A stretch of 64,000 nt of DNA from Tetrahymena thermophila SB210. Its lineage: Eukaryota > Ciliophora > Oligohymenophorea > Hymenostomatida > Tetrahymenidae. The position numbers were made by a program, and so were the translations under genes. Below, in pieces: positions 24,659-37,660 of this stretch. Every line of letters begins with the position of its first letter. Positions within the stretch are counted from its first letter, which is position 1. The notes under the pieces are model-generated. The model was not told the DNA's origin. It ran no database searches and worked only from the letters and a program-made list of their open reading frames with translations. The DNA lies in NCBI RefSeq assembly GCF_000189635.1, contig NW_002476258.1:169145-233144 (forward strand). Direction: 5' to 3'.

Positions 24659-27600
24659 TCAAAACTTATAATAGTCTTGTTTTATGTAAAAAAGAACTTA
24701 AGCACTTTCAAGAGGAAATTTTTCTATAAATTTCACTTTTATATCTTGGTATTGCTAAATATTTCCCTTAAAATCCTTGCATATAGAAACATATTAATTT
24801 GTATTTCCTATTTTATCTATTTCGCCTAACAACTAATAGTAAACCTTATTAATTTAATAATATATTTTAATTTATTTAAAAGATCACTCAAATTAAAAAT
24901 AATATCAATTTTATGCTTAAATCTTTTATTTTTTTTGCATTATTTATTTCTTAATTAATATTATTTGCTAAAAAATATTAAAAATTTACCTTGTTCTTAT
25001 ATATGTCAGTTATCATAAATTCTTTTGGTATCTCTAACTAATTGAAAACATTTTTCGAAGTATATGAATTAACATTTGAGTAATATGTATCTATTTTAAT
25101 TTCTAAAGGGATAATCAGTAGCTATGGTAATTAAATAAACTCCATTTTTTGGAAGAAAAGCTTATCTTTCATGCAGAAATCACAGTAATTAGCTTCAGAT
25201 TTTCCAGTTGTGTACAAGTTATGTAAAAAGTCAGTTTAAAATCTATTAATTTCCATTTTTAATGTTTTAAATATATAAAAATCTTCTAAATTAGTGTCTT
25301 CATTCATGCATGTTTAGCAAAAGAATTTATATTTTAGAAGGCCGAAAATATTAGAATAGAGTTCATTGTTTTAATGATTAAAGGCTAATTCTTCATAAAG
25401 ATCACAAGCATCTTCATCATTTTATGAAAAATTAGCAAGTCTTGTTAATTTTATCTAAGTCTTAAATATATTATTTATTTAATAAATTCATTTTAAATTT
25501 CAAAAAGAATAATAAATAATAATTTACTGTCCTTAAAGGTGTAGCATTGAGGAGAAGCTATTCTATAATAACATTAACAATAATTTCAATTTCATTCATT
25601 TCGTTATCATTTCTATTTAACTTATTTAATTTTAATTAAAAAAATATAAAATTTTATGAAAAAAATAATTTATTACTTAAGAGTTTAGAAATGTTTAAAA
25701 AAACTAAGATATACTATTCATAAATTATGGGTCTTATCGTTAATCCAGAGACTCGTATAAATTATAAAGGATTGGAATGAAATCATTTTATTATTAAGGA
25801 TTTTAAATATATTCTCTAATGAATGGTATATTTCTAAAAGTTTAAAGAACAGAATTCAAAGATGCTATTCGACTGTTTCTGTATAAACCTTTATCACACC
25901 TGTAATTTGGTTTTTTGAAAGGGGTTTATATTTATTATGCAGATTAATTTAATTAATTTTTGCTGGTTTACTCTCTTCTTGAATTTTTAGAAACAGGTCT
26001 AAGTGGTCTAAAAATATTTTTACTCGTTATTACATCGCTATAATTTGTCATAGGGAGAATGTCAACTTCTTTTTATTAGCAATTATCTTCTATTTTTTCA
26101 GATATTTTTCTTATTTAAACAGATTTCCTATTAGAAATCGGAGTCTTAGGTTTGTTATTGCTTGATTCTTAATCTTTGTTAGGGATACTTGCAGCCTTAA
26201 TATTTTTATTGCTTGTATCTCTGTTTGTAGTTTCCTCTGTTTTGGATTCTTATTTTTTTTACAAATTTTAAATTTATTGCTATTATTATTCAACTGGTTA
26301 TTCCTAAAAAGATTTCTATAAATTAATCAATCTTTGTTCAGCTCCATATTTTGATAAATTTTATGACATTGAATTCGAATTAATCATCAGAGAATTTTTC
26401 AAAGGGCTAAACTGGTTTTTGGGACTTTAATTGAAAACATCGCTTAAGATGTCACTTTAACTAACCTAATTATTGTCCCAAGGAGTAATTTCATAATTCA
26501 TAATACGATTTCTTTTTTAATTAATAGGAGTATTAAATAATATGTTGTTAACATTTTTATTTGATAGGTAGTTCATATATAAGTTTTCATGTGTTTAGTT
26601 TTACTAATTTTTATGAATTGCACTATTGTAATGCATAGAGATATTTCTTGATTTTTTTTTTGACAGTTTGATATCAGTGCTTTCAGCTCTATTACAACGA
26701 GTTATTTATGAAAAATCCTCTCTTGATTTTTTTACTTATAAAGCATGCTTTTCTTCATTAAGTGCTGATTCAAATATTCTGTGATTATATTTAGAAATTT
26801 GTAAGAAAGAGTTATTTTTTGTTAAATTAGTAATGCTCACATTATCTAATATTTCGCTTGCCTCTGTTTAAGTAAATAAATTTTTGAAATTACTACCATT
26901 ATATACTCCACTTTTACTTTAGGATCTTATAACTTTAGTACCTGTTTTTATACCTGAGTCTTTACGAGGTACTATTAAAATTTTATTACCTTGCTTATCT
27001 GATGATTTTTGTAGTTTTATAATATAATTATTGCATTACAACTGTTAGCTATCTTGATTTTAGTTTTTTGTGATAGGAGAAATGTTGCTACGATAATTTT
27101 AATTTTTTTATCCTTGAGAATTACTATTATCACTAATTTTATAAAAAGTTTTGGAAAGGCTTTATTTTGCTAAAGGAGTTATTGATATTGCAGGTTGATT
27201 ATCATCTGTTTAATTTACAGTATGATTATAAACTATTTTCCTGCTTTATGGTTAGTAGCTTGTTGAAGGTCTTTACTTCTCTGTAGATTAATTTCTCCTT
27301 AATTAATTGTTATTAATAGATAATTTACTTTATTTTTTACAAGATGAAGATATAGTTCTTTATTCTTAGTTTAATGGAGAAATAGAAGAAGAAAATGATT
27401 ATAAAAATTAGCTCAAGTTATTTTGATTTTTATTCTTTTACTCTTAGCGAAATTGTGAATTTTCAGTTTTTATTTATTTATCAAGTAAATCCTTCAAAAA
27501 ATCATTAGAAATTTTGATAGAGTTTTCATTCCTCTTGCTTTAAAGTACATTACAGTCATTTATTTATTTCTACATATATGCTTAATAAGAAGATTATTTA

Positions 27601-27749
27601 GGTTGAGAATGGTAGGCGTTTATTTATATTATAGGTTTAGAAAAAGAAGACTAGTTTTCTTTATTATTTTAGCTCTCAGCTTATTATAAATCCTTAATAT
27701 TGCCATATTTTTAAATTTGCTTTTTCATAAGCGCCAAACTTGCTGCCAT
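24659..27749 (-). CDS. Catalytically dead ubiquitin-specific-protease-like protein (940 aa)
   Basis: Four exons: 25677-27749, 25528-25620, 24990-25460, 24659-24844. They sum to 941 codons in frame, from the ATG at 27749 (MAASLALMKKQI) to TGA 24659-24661. The first 600 residues are Gln/Asn/Ser-rich. The USP fold begins at GLYRNSRIASLNSVLQTF, where the invariant Cys of the GNTCYLNS box is Ala629. A finger-like pair follows (CQTCMNE ... YCDFCMKD), then QLPQLLIIPLEI. The final exon has YQLLGEIDKIG, NQYVSICKD and QVLFYIKQ. The catalytic His of the usual GHY motif is Gln896, encoded by TAA. Both core catalytic residues are therefore gone while the fold motifs persist. It may act as a ubiquitin-binding or scaffold pseudoenzyme; that role is inferred. 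Confidence 0.85.
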
Positions 27750-28899
27750 CTCAATTAAGAAATTCTGAGTTTTTAATGTATTTCAGTAAATATTTATATT
27801 TTTATGTTTTGAAAATACAAAAAAATCAGGAATAATAAACAATTACATTTGATTGATTTATTGAAATTAGCAAGAATCAATATTGATTATCATTTAACTA
27901 TATAAGAAATATAATTTGGTAATAAAATTTATTAAAATTTGTAAGTTAAATATTAGCATCTATCTTTCATAATTTGATTATAAATATTCTTTAAAAAGTA
28001 AATATAATTTGCAATATAAATACTTTACATATTGAATCTACATATGTAATTTAATGATAAACTCAAAATAATCTTGCACAAATATATTTATTCAATTTTT
28101 ATCTATATATTATCTATTAAAATAAGTAAATTTGATAGCATATTTATAGGAAATTAAAATCAATATTGTTAATATTTTTATACACTAACCATTTATTGAT
28201 TGACCTCAGCTTCTAGAAAAAATAATTAAAAAATTTAATTTGTTTTAAAAAAGAATCTTTCATACTTTTTGTTATAAACACTCTTCGAAAATTTAATTTA
28301 ATTTACCATATAAATATTTTATATTTTGAATTAATTATATGCAATTTAATGTTACTCACGAATAAACTTTTTATAATTTTTTAAAATTGAATATTTTTAG
28401 AGCTCAGCTTATGAAAAAATTATTTAAAAATTTAGTTTATTTTAAATAAATTTATAGCATTTTTTAGAAAAATAAAAATCCCATTTATAAAAAGAAAAAA
28501 TTATAAATAAAATAAAGTTATAAAAAAATTATTTTTAAATTAAGAAAATAAATTTTTATAAAAAGTAAATAAAAAAATGATAAAGTAAATGATATAAAAC
28601 ACAAAATTATAGATACAGAAAAAGAAAGAAATTTAAAAACTCAAGATAAGTTTAATTATTACATTTTATCAAAATTTATATATTTATATAATTAAGGAAA
28701 ATACATCACATATTATTGTAAATGTTTTAAGTCCTTTGTTTTAGAGATTAGATATCTATCTATCTATTTATTTTAGTTTTAATCCAATTAAATTTTTTAG
28801 TTAAAATCATTTGTATTTTAGATATATTGATTGTTTGATCGGAATGTTTGTTGTCATAAGATTAAGAGTCTACTCAATTTTTAAGAAGTCAATTTTATA
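27750..28899. other. AT-rich intergenic region
   Basis: About 1.15 kb with long A/T runs and no supported gene. It separates the 3' end of the four-TM gene from the start of the USP-like gene. Confidence 0.6.
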
Positions 28900-31800
28900 T
28901 CAATAAAACTTTTAGTTGTAAGCTGGAAGATTGATATCATACATATCAGGATCATCCACATCTTAATCATTTTTGTCATGGATTCTATTTTGAGCTTAGA
29001 ACATTTCTTGATTGTATGGTTGGTTATTTTAGTATATATTATATTGATTTTATCTTTAGTTATTAAAATAATTGCTATTATCATTCTGATTACTTTATTA
29101 ATTAATATTATTGTAATTAGAGTTCCTGTGATTATTATTGAAGTTTTTATTATTATTGTGGTTGTTAGCTTCGTAGTAATTCTATTAACTATTAAAATCG
29201 TTTTTATCCATATTATAATTTTATTAATTTCTGAAGCTGTTTGCATTTTCTTAATTATTGTGTTTTTAATTGGCATTGAATCCAGTATTTTTAACTTTTT
29301 AAATCCTATTATCTCCTTAATGCTCATTGATTGTTGTATTTGAATGGTTATTATCGTCTTCAGGTATTCTATTCATATTATTGAAATTACCACTTGAATA
29401 TTAATTTTGGGAAATAGCATTGTTTTGAGAATAATTATTTGGATTATACTATTATTAATCTAATTTGCTTCCAGATTTTATTTAGAAATTGTTATTGTTA
29501 AAATTATTCATATTGTTGCTATCATTATTTGAAGTACGATCTTGACCTATATATTATCTGTGAGAATCAACTTCAGGAATAGTCTAAATCTTATTTGCAT
29601 ATTCATTTTATTTATTAAATTATCCTGGCAAAGATTCAATTGAATATTTACTCTGTCTATTTTTCTTATCACCTTGAAAATTATTTGATAATCCTCCAAA
29701 ATCGTTGGATACATTAGAGTCATTAAATTGGTTCATAGCAGCTGGTTGTTGAATGACTATATGATTAGAATGAAAGTCTAAGTCAATTGTTTAATTTTAC
29801 TCATCTCCATTCTATTAATTCCTTTCCATATGATTAATATTTCTGCTATTAAAGTTGCTGCTTATTTAGTTTGAACTCTATTTTTGATATTCTTAAACAT
29901 AATCGCTGTTTCTAATTTACATGTTTCTATCATTCTATGTAGCTCCTGTTGGTAAACCTGATTAACTGCCAGCTGTCATAGCCTCAATAACTCTATTACT
30001 GGCATATTAAGAGGGTTAGTGAGGTGATTTTTTAATTATTTCCTGCTAGTCTGTTTGTTAAGTAGTCGTCATTTAATTTGTCATTTACAATTTTTGTTCA
30101 TTACCCTATGTATTTTTATTATTGTATGTCATGCTTTCATAATTTTTTATTTCAGGAGGTAAGATATTAGAATAATTTAGCTGCTACGTAGCTTATCTAG
30201 AGTTAATTCCTTAATTAGCTTGGTTGTTACGGCTTTAGAGAGTATACAGACCTGGTCCCATATGAATAGATCTGTTATTTGCAGTAGTTATATCAGCACC
30301 TAATACACTCAAATGCTAAACAAATGGATTTATAGTAGTATTTATACCATTGCCTCCATACATATTATGTGTTTGATACTCAGGAAGTTCCAGTCCTCTC
30401 TTATTATTACTATCAATCTATTACTACTGTGCTTTACTTGAACCTGGTTTTGGCATATATTTAGAAGATATCTTTACTTTAGTATCTTCTTTTAATTTCT
30501 TGCTGAGAAGAGGTACGAGAGCTAATAGTTCAATAATTACAATCGTTGAAAAAACTATGAAATTGCTCACAATATACCACAAAATATTTGTATAATATTC
30601 GCTTTTTAAGCTACTTACTAGATTTTAAGTATATTGATCACCAAGTGTTCCTTAGTTCAGTGTTGTTAAGTACAAGTAATTTTAAATTGTTAAAACAAAA
30701 GTAACCAAAATAGATATCATATGTGCCAGAGAGATCAATATCTAAATTTTAATAAGAATTAAATTAAAAATTTTAAAATCATTGTTGGTTTCTTGATAAT
30801 AAAAAATCAGTAAAATTCTATCATAGTAAAAGAAATTCAAGTAAATTTAATAATTTATTTAATAATAATTACTTTTAGCCAAAGTCTTTTAAACAAGTGC
30901 GATTTTTGAGTTTCCAAATCTGGTTCTAGGTCATAAAGATATTGTTTGTATAGATGTTTTTTATTGAGAATATTTAAAATAGAAAATATGTTGTATATAA
31001 GCCCTATACAAACTAAATAAAAAATAGAAGTAACTAGGATACTCACACTACCATTATAGACTGTATCATAGTTTTAGTATGAATTCATAAAAGTAGAAAT
31101 ATCTGAACCTCTTCTATCTTATGCAAAGACTATAGCAGGTCTTACGTAAATAGAATATAATTCTGTTGTACTTAGTGTGTAACCAGGAAGAGCAGTGTAT
31201 TAATTATCAAAATAATTAATTTGATACAAAGATTTTTCATTTAAAGTAAGAATCGAAGTAAATCTAGTATCTATTTAGCTCGACTATGAGCAGACTTAAG
31301 TTTAATTTACATTTAGTAATGGATAATATGATGGTTATTAATATAAATTTTAGATATTATTATTCATGCATACACCAATGCCTTTAGTTAATCGTACATC
31401 AACTAAAGGTGCTCCTGATCCAGAACTAGAATAGTACATATTGTAAGAGGCTCCTATAGCTTGAGATTTCAAGTTTTAAATGTTTTAAGTAGCGTCTGGT
31501 GCAGAGCCAAAACGTATGTAATTAATAGGACAGTCTTAATTGGAGTTAACACATATCTATGTTTCTGGAGTACTTCCACCGCAAGTTTTTTAGCAATTTG
31601 TTTAGCTCCCAACATTGTTATAAGTCAAACCATCTATTCTATAATTAAATTATTATTAATTTAAATAAAATATTTTCATTAAAGTTTTTGATTAAATATA
31701 TTACACCAAAACTTTTAAAATTAATTTCTTAGTAAACAATTAAAATGATAAACTAGAAATAAAGAGAAATTTGATTAAATTAAAGTAGTTTACACTGGTA

Positions 31801-33276
31801 AATGTGTTGTTTGATAAAAAGGAAAAATTTAAGCTTAACTAACTAAGCTTTTTATTTGAAATTTAGAAAAATAATTAGAATAAATATCTCAAAATTTTTA
31901 TATGGGATTGTATCAAATTTATTTTAGGAAATCAGATAAGATATTATTTGAGAATTAATAAATTAATATACCAAACTTTCTTTTCTTTTTACATTGATCA
32001 AATAAATTTATGTGATAATTTAGAGTTTTTGTTAATTTATAATTTATTTTTATCAAAAGTTTTATTATAGAGTATTTTTACTAAATCATAATTAAGGTTT
32101 ACTTTAACTATTGATATTACTAAGTTTTATATTTGCAAAGTAAACTTGTTGGCTTATATTTTTTATGATAATTTATTTTAAACAACTCTACTAATTTTCA
32201 TTTAAAAAACAGATGATAAAATTTTATATTTAGTATATTATTTTTCTTTATGTTTATGCAAATTTTGCGACTAATAAATAATTGAAATATAATATGCTTT
32301 AAGTATTCAAATTTTTAATCAATAAAAATTACAGCTTAACGCAAAGGGTGAAGGTAACGCTTCCATCAGGAGTCTACCAGTTAAATCCAACTGGTGGATC
32401 GAAGCCCTTTACATTTGTGCATCCACTTGCTATTTAATCATCGCCACACTTACCTACAATCATAGCTTTCTGGCTATAAGTGCTACTTAAGCAATTGCAA
32501 CCATCTGAGATAGGTAATCCAAATACTGTATACAAACTTTTGTAAGAACTAGGGCATAAAGGTGATTATTTATTCGCTATTTGCTAAGCGGTAAGTTAAA
32601 CTACTTAAATATCACTCCACATTTATTGATTCCAATTATCTATTGTTTCTTACATGTAATATCTATTCGTTGAGTTTTATGGAAAATAATACACTAAGAT
32701 AGAAGACACAATAACAGTAGCAAGTGAATATAGGAATACAATAGTTAAATGTGTCCATCTTGTGCAAAAAGAAAAGGTTTTTTCGTCCTTGATATCTTTT
32801 TTCATTAATTTCTTAACTAAATCGCTATTTTACTCAGGCATTGGTTAACTATTAGCTTATATTGCTGTATTACTTAAGGTATTTCCATCTTTATTTATCT
32901 GCTACATAGATGAATTCTACTTGTTTTTACTATTTTGAGTGAGTAATTATTGTAAATTCTAGTTTAAAACTTTCTTATCTCTATAAGATGATTGGTTTAA
33001 GCTATTATTCAATTTCATAGATTAATTTTTCTGTATCATATTGCTTAGCTTATAATTTTGATCCATGTTTGAAACATTCACCTAACTTCTTTATGATTCA
33101 AATTATTATTGCTGTAGCTGCTACTAAGGTTATCCATTTCCAGCATATATTCCTACTCCATCATTGTAACTTGATCCTTGATTTTAATTAATATTTTAAA
33201 TTTATTAATGACTCTAATATGCTTATTGTTGTTTAATAGCTGAATTATAGTTTGAAGAGACCTATGGATTGAACAT
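28900..33276 (-). CDS. Four-TM membrane protein with extracellular Cys-bearing loop and Asn-rich tail
   Basis: Starts at the ATG at 33276 (MFNPQVSSNYNSAIKQQQ) with a cytoplasmic Gln-rich N-terminus of about 180 residues. TM1 is LTIVFLYSLATVIVSSILVY. A large loop follows with scattered Cys (SDGCNCLSS, GKCGDDQ, KTCGGSTPETQICV) and Asn-X-Ser/Thr sites, suggesting an exposed, disulphide-bonded ectodomain. Three more TM segments follow: ILVTSIFYLVCIGLIYNIF, ISLAHMISILVTFVLTI and NFIVFSTIVIIELLALVPLL. The C-terminal several hundred residues are Asn/Gln-rich, ending DMYDINLPAYNQKFY before TGA 28900-28902. A 699-bp intron lies at 31634-32332; a smaller one lies near 30.7-30.85 kb. The layout resembles other ciliate four-TM proteins; function unknown. 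Confidence 0.8.
31634..32332 (-). other. Long intron of the four-TM gene (699 bp)
   Basis: Donor GTAATT after CTG T, acceptor AATAG before AT GGT, giving CVKL-YGLTYNN in frame. The interior is AT-rich, and I see no gene or element in it. Confidence 0.65.
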
Positions 33277-34483
33277 CTCCAAGAACTTTATCTATATTGT
33301 TAAATTTTTATACTTTCTATCTATTAATAATTAATTAAATTTTGCAGTTAAATTATTTTTAATAATCCAGATTCTATTTCTTCCAAAAAATTTGTTATAA
33401 AATCTACTTAAATATCATGAAGAACAAATTAATAATTGGCTCTTTCATTCATTTAGAAAAAAGTTAAAATAAAAAATAGAAACCTGAAAATAAATAATTG
33501 CTTTTTTATTATATTTCTCTAATTTTATTAAGCATTTGCTTCTGATTTGAAAATAATTAACGGGTGAAGCAAGCAATGAACAATTATTATTTGATTGTAT
33601 TATATTTCATCAAGCATATTATTAGCTTTTTAAAATCGCTAATAAATTATAAAAGGGAATTTTTCTGTGAGTTAAATTTTAAATTATTTATTTAAGCTTA
33701 AAATTTAAAGGTAATTTTTTAAAATTAACAAGAAACTTTAAAATAGATTGAGATCTTCAAATATAAATATTATTTTAAAAATATTTTCTTCTTTTTATTT
33801 ATTGAGTTTTTTTAATTTAAAAATATAAATTTTAGAAAAATTTCATAGCATTTTAAAAATATTTTAATAAATTATTTTTTTAATTTTTTTCTGAATTATA
33901 TTAAATATTCATTTAAAGTAAATATCAAATTCAAATAAATAAATTCTTTCTAATTTTATAAAATGCTAATCAAATATATTTTTCTAATAATATTAATTAA
34001 TACATTTTCAAATTAAAGAAAACAATTGATCATCAAATTAAACATTTACACTTTACTTTTTTGGATTAATAAATTTATTTTACCTCCATGCTAAAATCTT
34101 TAATCTAATGTTAATATCGAAAATCTTAATAAAATTTGCTTAATTATTTTCTCAAGATAATTTAGATTGACAATATGAAAACGTGCATTAAATGGGTTTA
34201 TTTGCAAAAAAGTATAGTAATTATATTTTTTTTCAGTAGAATCAAAAAAAAACTTTATTTCCTTTTATTAATATTTATCTTAAATCAAAATTAAAATTTT
34301 AACAAACTTTAGTATCAATTTGTTTAGCTGAATTTTGTTTAGATTTAAATAATATATCTGCAATTTACTTAATATCTAAATTAAAAAAATTTAATTGTGT
34401 ATTAAAAGGCTAAATATTTATTATTCATATTTCAAGCTAACTTCTTTAAATATTAAGCAAATTTACCAAATAAATAAATAAAA
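33277..34483. other. Divergent intergenic region
   Basis: Separates the divergent starts of the four-TM gene (-) and the ADP/ATP carrier gene (+), so it should carry both promoters. AT-rich, with no supported coding frame. The carrier start context (AATAAAAATGTCT) is A-rich, as usual here. Confidence 0.6.
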
Positions 34484-35661
34484 ATGTCTGGCACTAAGAC
34501 TAAATAAGATGAATTTAAAAGATTTATGCTTGATTTCCTTTCAGGCGGGTTTGCAGGAGCTATTGCAAAGACTGTTTCAGCTCCTATGGAAAGAGTCAAG
34601 TTATTGATGTAAACATAAACAGAAAACACCAAATTAAATAAGCAATATAAGGGAATCATTGATTGTTTTGTAAGATGTTTTAAGGAAGAAGGTCCTTTAT
34701 CTCTCTGGAGAGGTAATGGCGTCAACATTATTAGGTAAACTATTAAAATATATCCTTATACTATTAAATTTTAAGTGATAAGCAAAATTAACAAAATTAT
34801 TGCTAATAAATAGTTATTAACTTCAAAATATTTTATATAGAATAGCAATAATATAAAAAGTAGCATAAAATTGATTCAAAAATTACCTATTACATATTTA
34901 TATAAAATAATTGTATCATTTAAATAATTTTTTGATACTATAAATTATGATTGCTTCAAATAAAAATGAATATTTATTTATTTTTGCTTTAAAAAATTAG
35001 ATACTTCCCCACCTAAGCCCTCAACTTTTCTTTTAAAGAAAGATTTACTAAATTATGTAATCCTTACAACCCTAAAACTGAGCCTAGAAAGTTCTTCTGG
35101 GGTTCTTTATTAGCTGGTGGAATGGCTGGTAGTGCAACTATTTGCTTTGTCTATCCTTTAGATTTTGCTAGAACCAGACTTGGCGTAGATATTGGAAGAA
35201 ATAAAGAAGAAAGATAATTTAAAGGTATCAAGGATTGTCTAATGAAGGTATATAAATCAGATGGTTTTGCTGGTTTATATAGAGGATTCGGTATTTGTTT
35301 GTTTGGTATATTTATTTATAGAGGACTTTATTTTGGTACTTATGATGCTGGTAAAGCTATTATACTTAAAGACGATTATAAAAATAATCTAATTTATAAA
35401 TTCTTCTTTGCTTAATGTGTTGTTATTTATAGTGAAACAATTGCCTATCCTACTGATACTATTAAAAGAAAAATGATGATGCAGAGTGCTAGAGGTGAAA
35501 AATTATATAAAAACTCTATTGACTGTGCAATACAAATGTATAATAAGTAAGGAATTAAATCTTTCTTTGCAGGTAATGCTTCAAATATTTTCCGTAGTTT
35601 TGGCTCTTCTATTTGCTTGGTTCTTTATGATGAAATCAGAAATTATTCCCTCAAATTCTGA
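34484..35661 (+). CDS. Mitochondrial ADP/ATP carrier (303 aa)
   Basis: Two exons, 34484-34734 and 35001-35661, give 304 codons from MSGTKTKQDEF to TGA. The three mitochondrial-carrier repeats each carry the PX[DE]XX[KR] signature: [20 protein letters not shown] and [29 protein letters not shown] and the last-repeat MMM identify the ADP/ATP translocase, which exchanges ADP and ATP across the inner mitochondrial membrane. The diagnostic RRRMMM motif is KRKMMM here: charge is kept, but two of three Arg are Lys. The length is normal for the family. A diverged copy of its intron, without exon 2, lies downstream at 38107-38273. Confidence 0.95.
34735..35000 (+). other. Intron of the ADP/ATP carrier gene
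   Basis: GTAAAC to AAATTAG, 266 bp. It splits the Arg codon of VNIIRYFPTQ. Its sequence from about 34760 to 34925 is recognisably repeated at 38107-38273. Confidence 0.85.
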
Positions 35662-36205
35662 TATCATTAATCTTAATTATTTTATTGTCATACTTATTTC
35701 ATGTATTTAGTATAATTAATTAAGAATGTTTTGCCATATCTTTTCTAAAAAATTAATCTTCTTAAATATATTGAAAAATGTCTGACTGTTAAAAAAAAGA
35801 ACCATCATCTTTTTCGTGTATACTTATGTAAATAAAAAATCCTAATTATAGCTTTTTTGATTCAGATCAGAGTTGACATTTCTATTTTAACTTTTAAAGT
35901 AGTGGGGGTCATAATCAATTTAATTTTTAATCAAATTTAGATTTTTAAATACAAAGTAAATCAACTCCCACCTTTTAAAAAATTGTCTAATTTTAGGAAA
36001 AGAATTTTAAATTAAACAAGATCAAACAACTTTTTCTAAATGAAATAGATTTATATTTCATATTTATTTGAGAATAGTAGTAAGTTTTTATCAGGTGTTA
36101 GGAGATCATTTAATAATTAGCTTCAAATGATGATATTTTTAAACATAATAGTAATAATATTAAGCTAAAAAAAAAAAAATAAATTAAATAATTTGAATAT
36201 ACTAA
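35662..36205. other. Intergenic region, duplicated downstream
   Basis: Upstream region of the MGSC gene. The stretch from about 35801 to the ATG is repeated with moderate divergence at 38279-38670, including the segments TTTCGTGTATA, TTTTAAAGTAGTGGG and GAAATAGATTTAT. The long retention may mean it contains promoter elements, or simply that the duplication is recent. Confidence 0.7.
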
Positions 36206-37660
36206 ATGGGATCCTGTTTTACACAGCCAAAACCTTCTTTATAAAAGTAAGCTTAATTATCTAATCCTTAACCAGCATAAAATGGTTCTCAGAAAATTGA
36301 AAAGATCTCTACAAATGTTACTGATGAGAAGCCAGCATAAAAGGATTGTCAGAAATTCAAAAAGATTCTAAAAAATTCTACTGATGAGAAATAAACAGAT
36401 GAAAAAAATTAAATACCAAGAGTACTTGAAATTAAACCTAATGAGAAATAAGATGGTAAATAAACTAGCAAAATTTAATAAAAAAAAACAGAACATAACA
36501 TCAAGTAAAAAAATTAAAGTTTACTAGAAAGAAAATAAATAGATTTAAAAAAATAAATGTTAAAAAAGGATAATTAAAACACCCTTAAAGTAAATTCTAA
36601 AAATAAAATCATCTAAAAAAATACAGTCAGTAATCTTTAAACAACCACAAATATTTCTGATAGAGAAAATACTAATAATAATTATAACCCTATTAACTCA
36701 ATTAACCCTGCTATATGGTAAGATTAAGATATAGAAGGAAATATTGATAATCCCTTAAATAACAATTAAATTAACAATAACAATAACTCTGATCAAAGTA
36801 GTTCTAAGTCTAATAGTTAAGATAGTAACAGAAGAAGAACAAGTGATTCCAGAAACAATCATGATAATAATAGTAATCATCAAAATCTCCATGATCATGA
36901 AAACAATCATCATCATCACCACCACCATTGTCATGATCATAATTAATTAGATAATTAGAATTAAAGAGTAGAAAATGGTAGAGTTACAGGTGATCTTTTT
37001 ACCAGCTAAGAATAAGATTAATAAAATTATAATCAAGCTTAAAATGATAATTGCAACACTCACTTCCTTCATGAAAATAATCACCATCATCACCATGATA
37101 ATACTATTAACTAAAGAACTATAGATGTTAATAACTATGCTTCAAATGCTCAAAATGATAATAACTATGGAATAACAACTTAAAATGATAATAAGTATGG
37201 GATGAGTAATGATAACTATGGGATAACCAACAATGGTACAAAAACTGATAATTATAATGATTATGGGATAAGTCATGATAACTATGGAACAACAACACAC
37301 AATAATAACAACTATGGTACAGAAACTGATAAAGATAATAATTATGGGACTAGTAACTATCACTATGAAACAACAAACTACAATCATAATCACTATGCAA
37401 CAAATACTTAAAATGATAATAATTATGGTACAACATATTATAACGATAACAAAAACACAACTAGCGATAATAACTATGGAGCAACTACTTATAATGATAA
37501 TAATTATGGTACAACAATATATAATTATGATAATAATTATGGTACAACAACATATAATAATGATAATAATTATGGCACAACAACTTATAATAACGATAAC
37601 AACTACGGAACATCTAACGATAATAACTATGGAACAAGTAATAACAATTACGATTACTGA
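36206..37660 (+). CDS. Lipidated His-rich, Asn/Tyr-repeat protein (MGSC type, 484 aa)
   Basis: A single open frame of 485 codons with TAA/TAG as Gln, ending at TGA 37658-37660. The N-terminus MGSCFTQPKP fits N-myristoylation at Gly2 with palmitoylation at Cys4, so the protein is probably membrane-anchored. A Lys/Gln-rich segment follows, then two His clusters, ENNHHHHHHHCHDHN and ENNHHHHHDN, which could bind Zn, Cu or Ni. The last 170 residues are a degenerate tandem repeat of about 12-13 residues around DNNYGTTTYNN. The 5' part is duplicated as a pseudogene at 38671. Related lipidated His-rich genes lie at 39266 and 44416. Function unknown; metal binding at a membrane is inference. Confidence 0.85.
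37140..37657 (+). repeat. Coding tandem repeat (Asn-Tyr-Gly-Thr type)
   Basis: A degenerate 36-39 bp repeat around AATGATAATAATTATGGTAC, more than ten units, inside the MGSC gene. Other-frame open readings here (Met/Ile-rich on both strands) are products of the repeat and not genes. Confidence 0.8.

Noticed and set aside
28881..29343. Overlapping Ile/Thr-rich frames on both strands, looking like membrane proteins
   Set aside because: They are shadows of the Asn/Gln-rich C-terminus of the four-TM protein; the true frame uses TAA/TAG as Gln and continues its neighbours.
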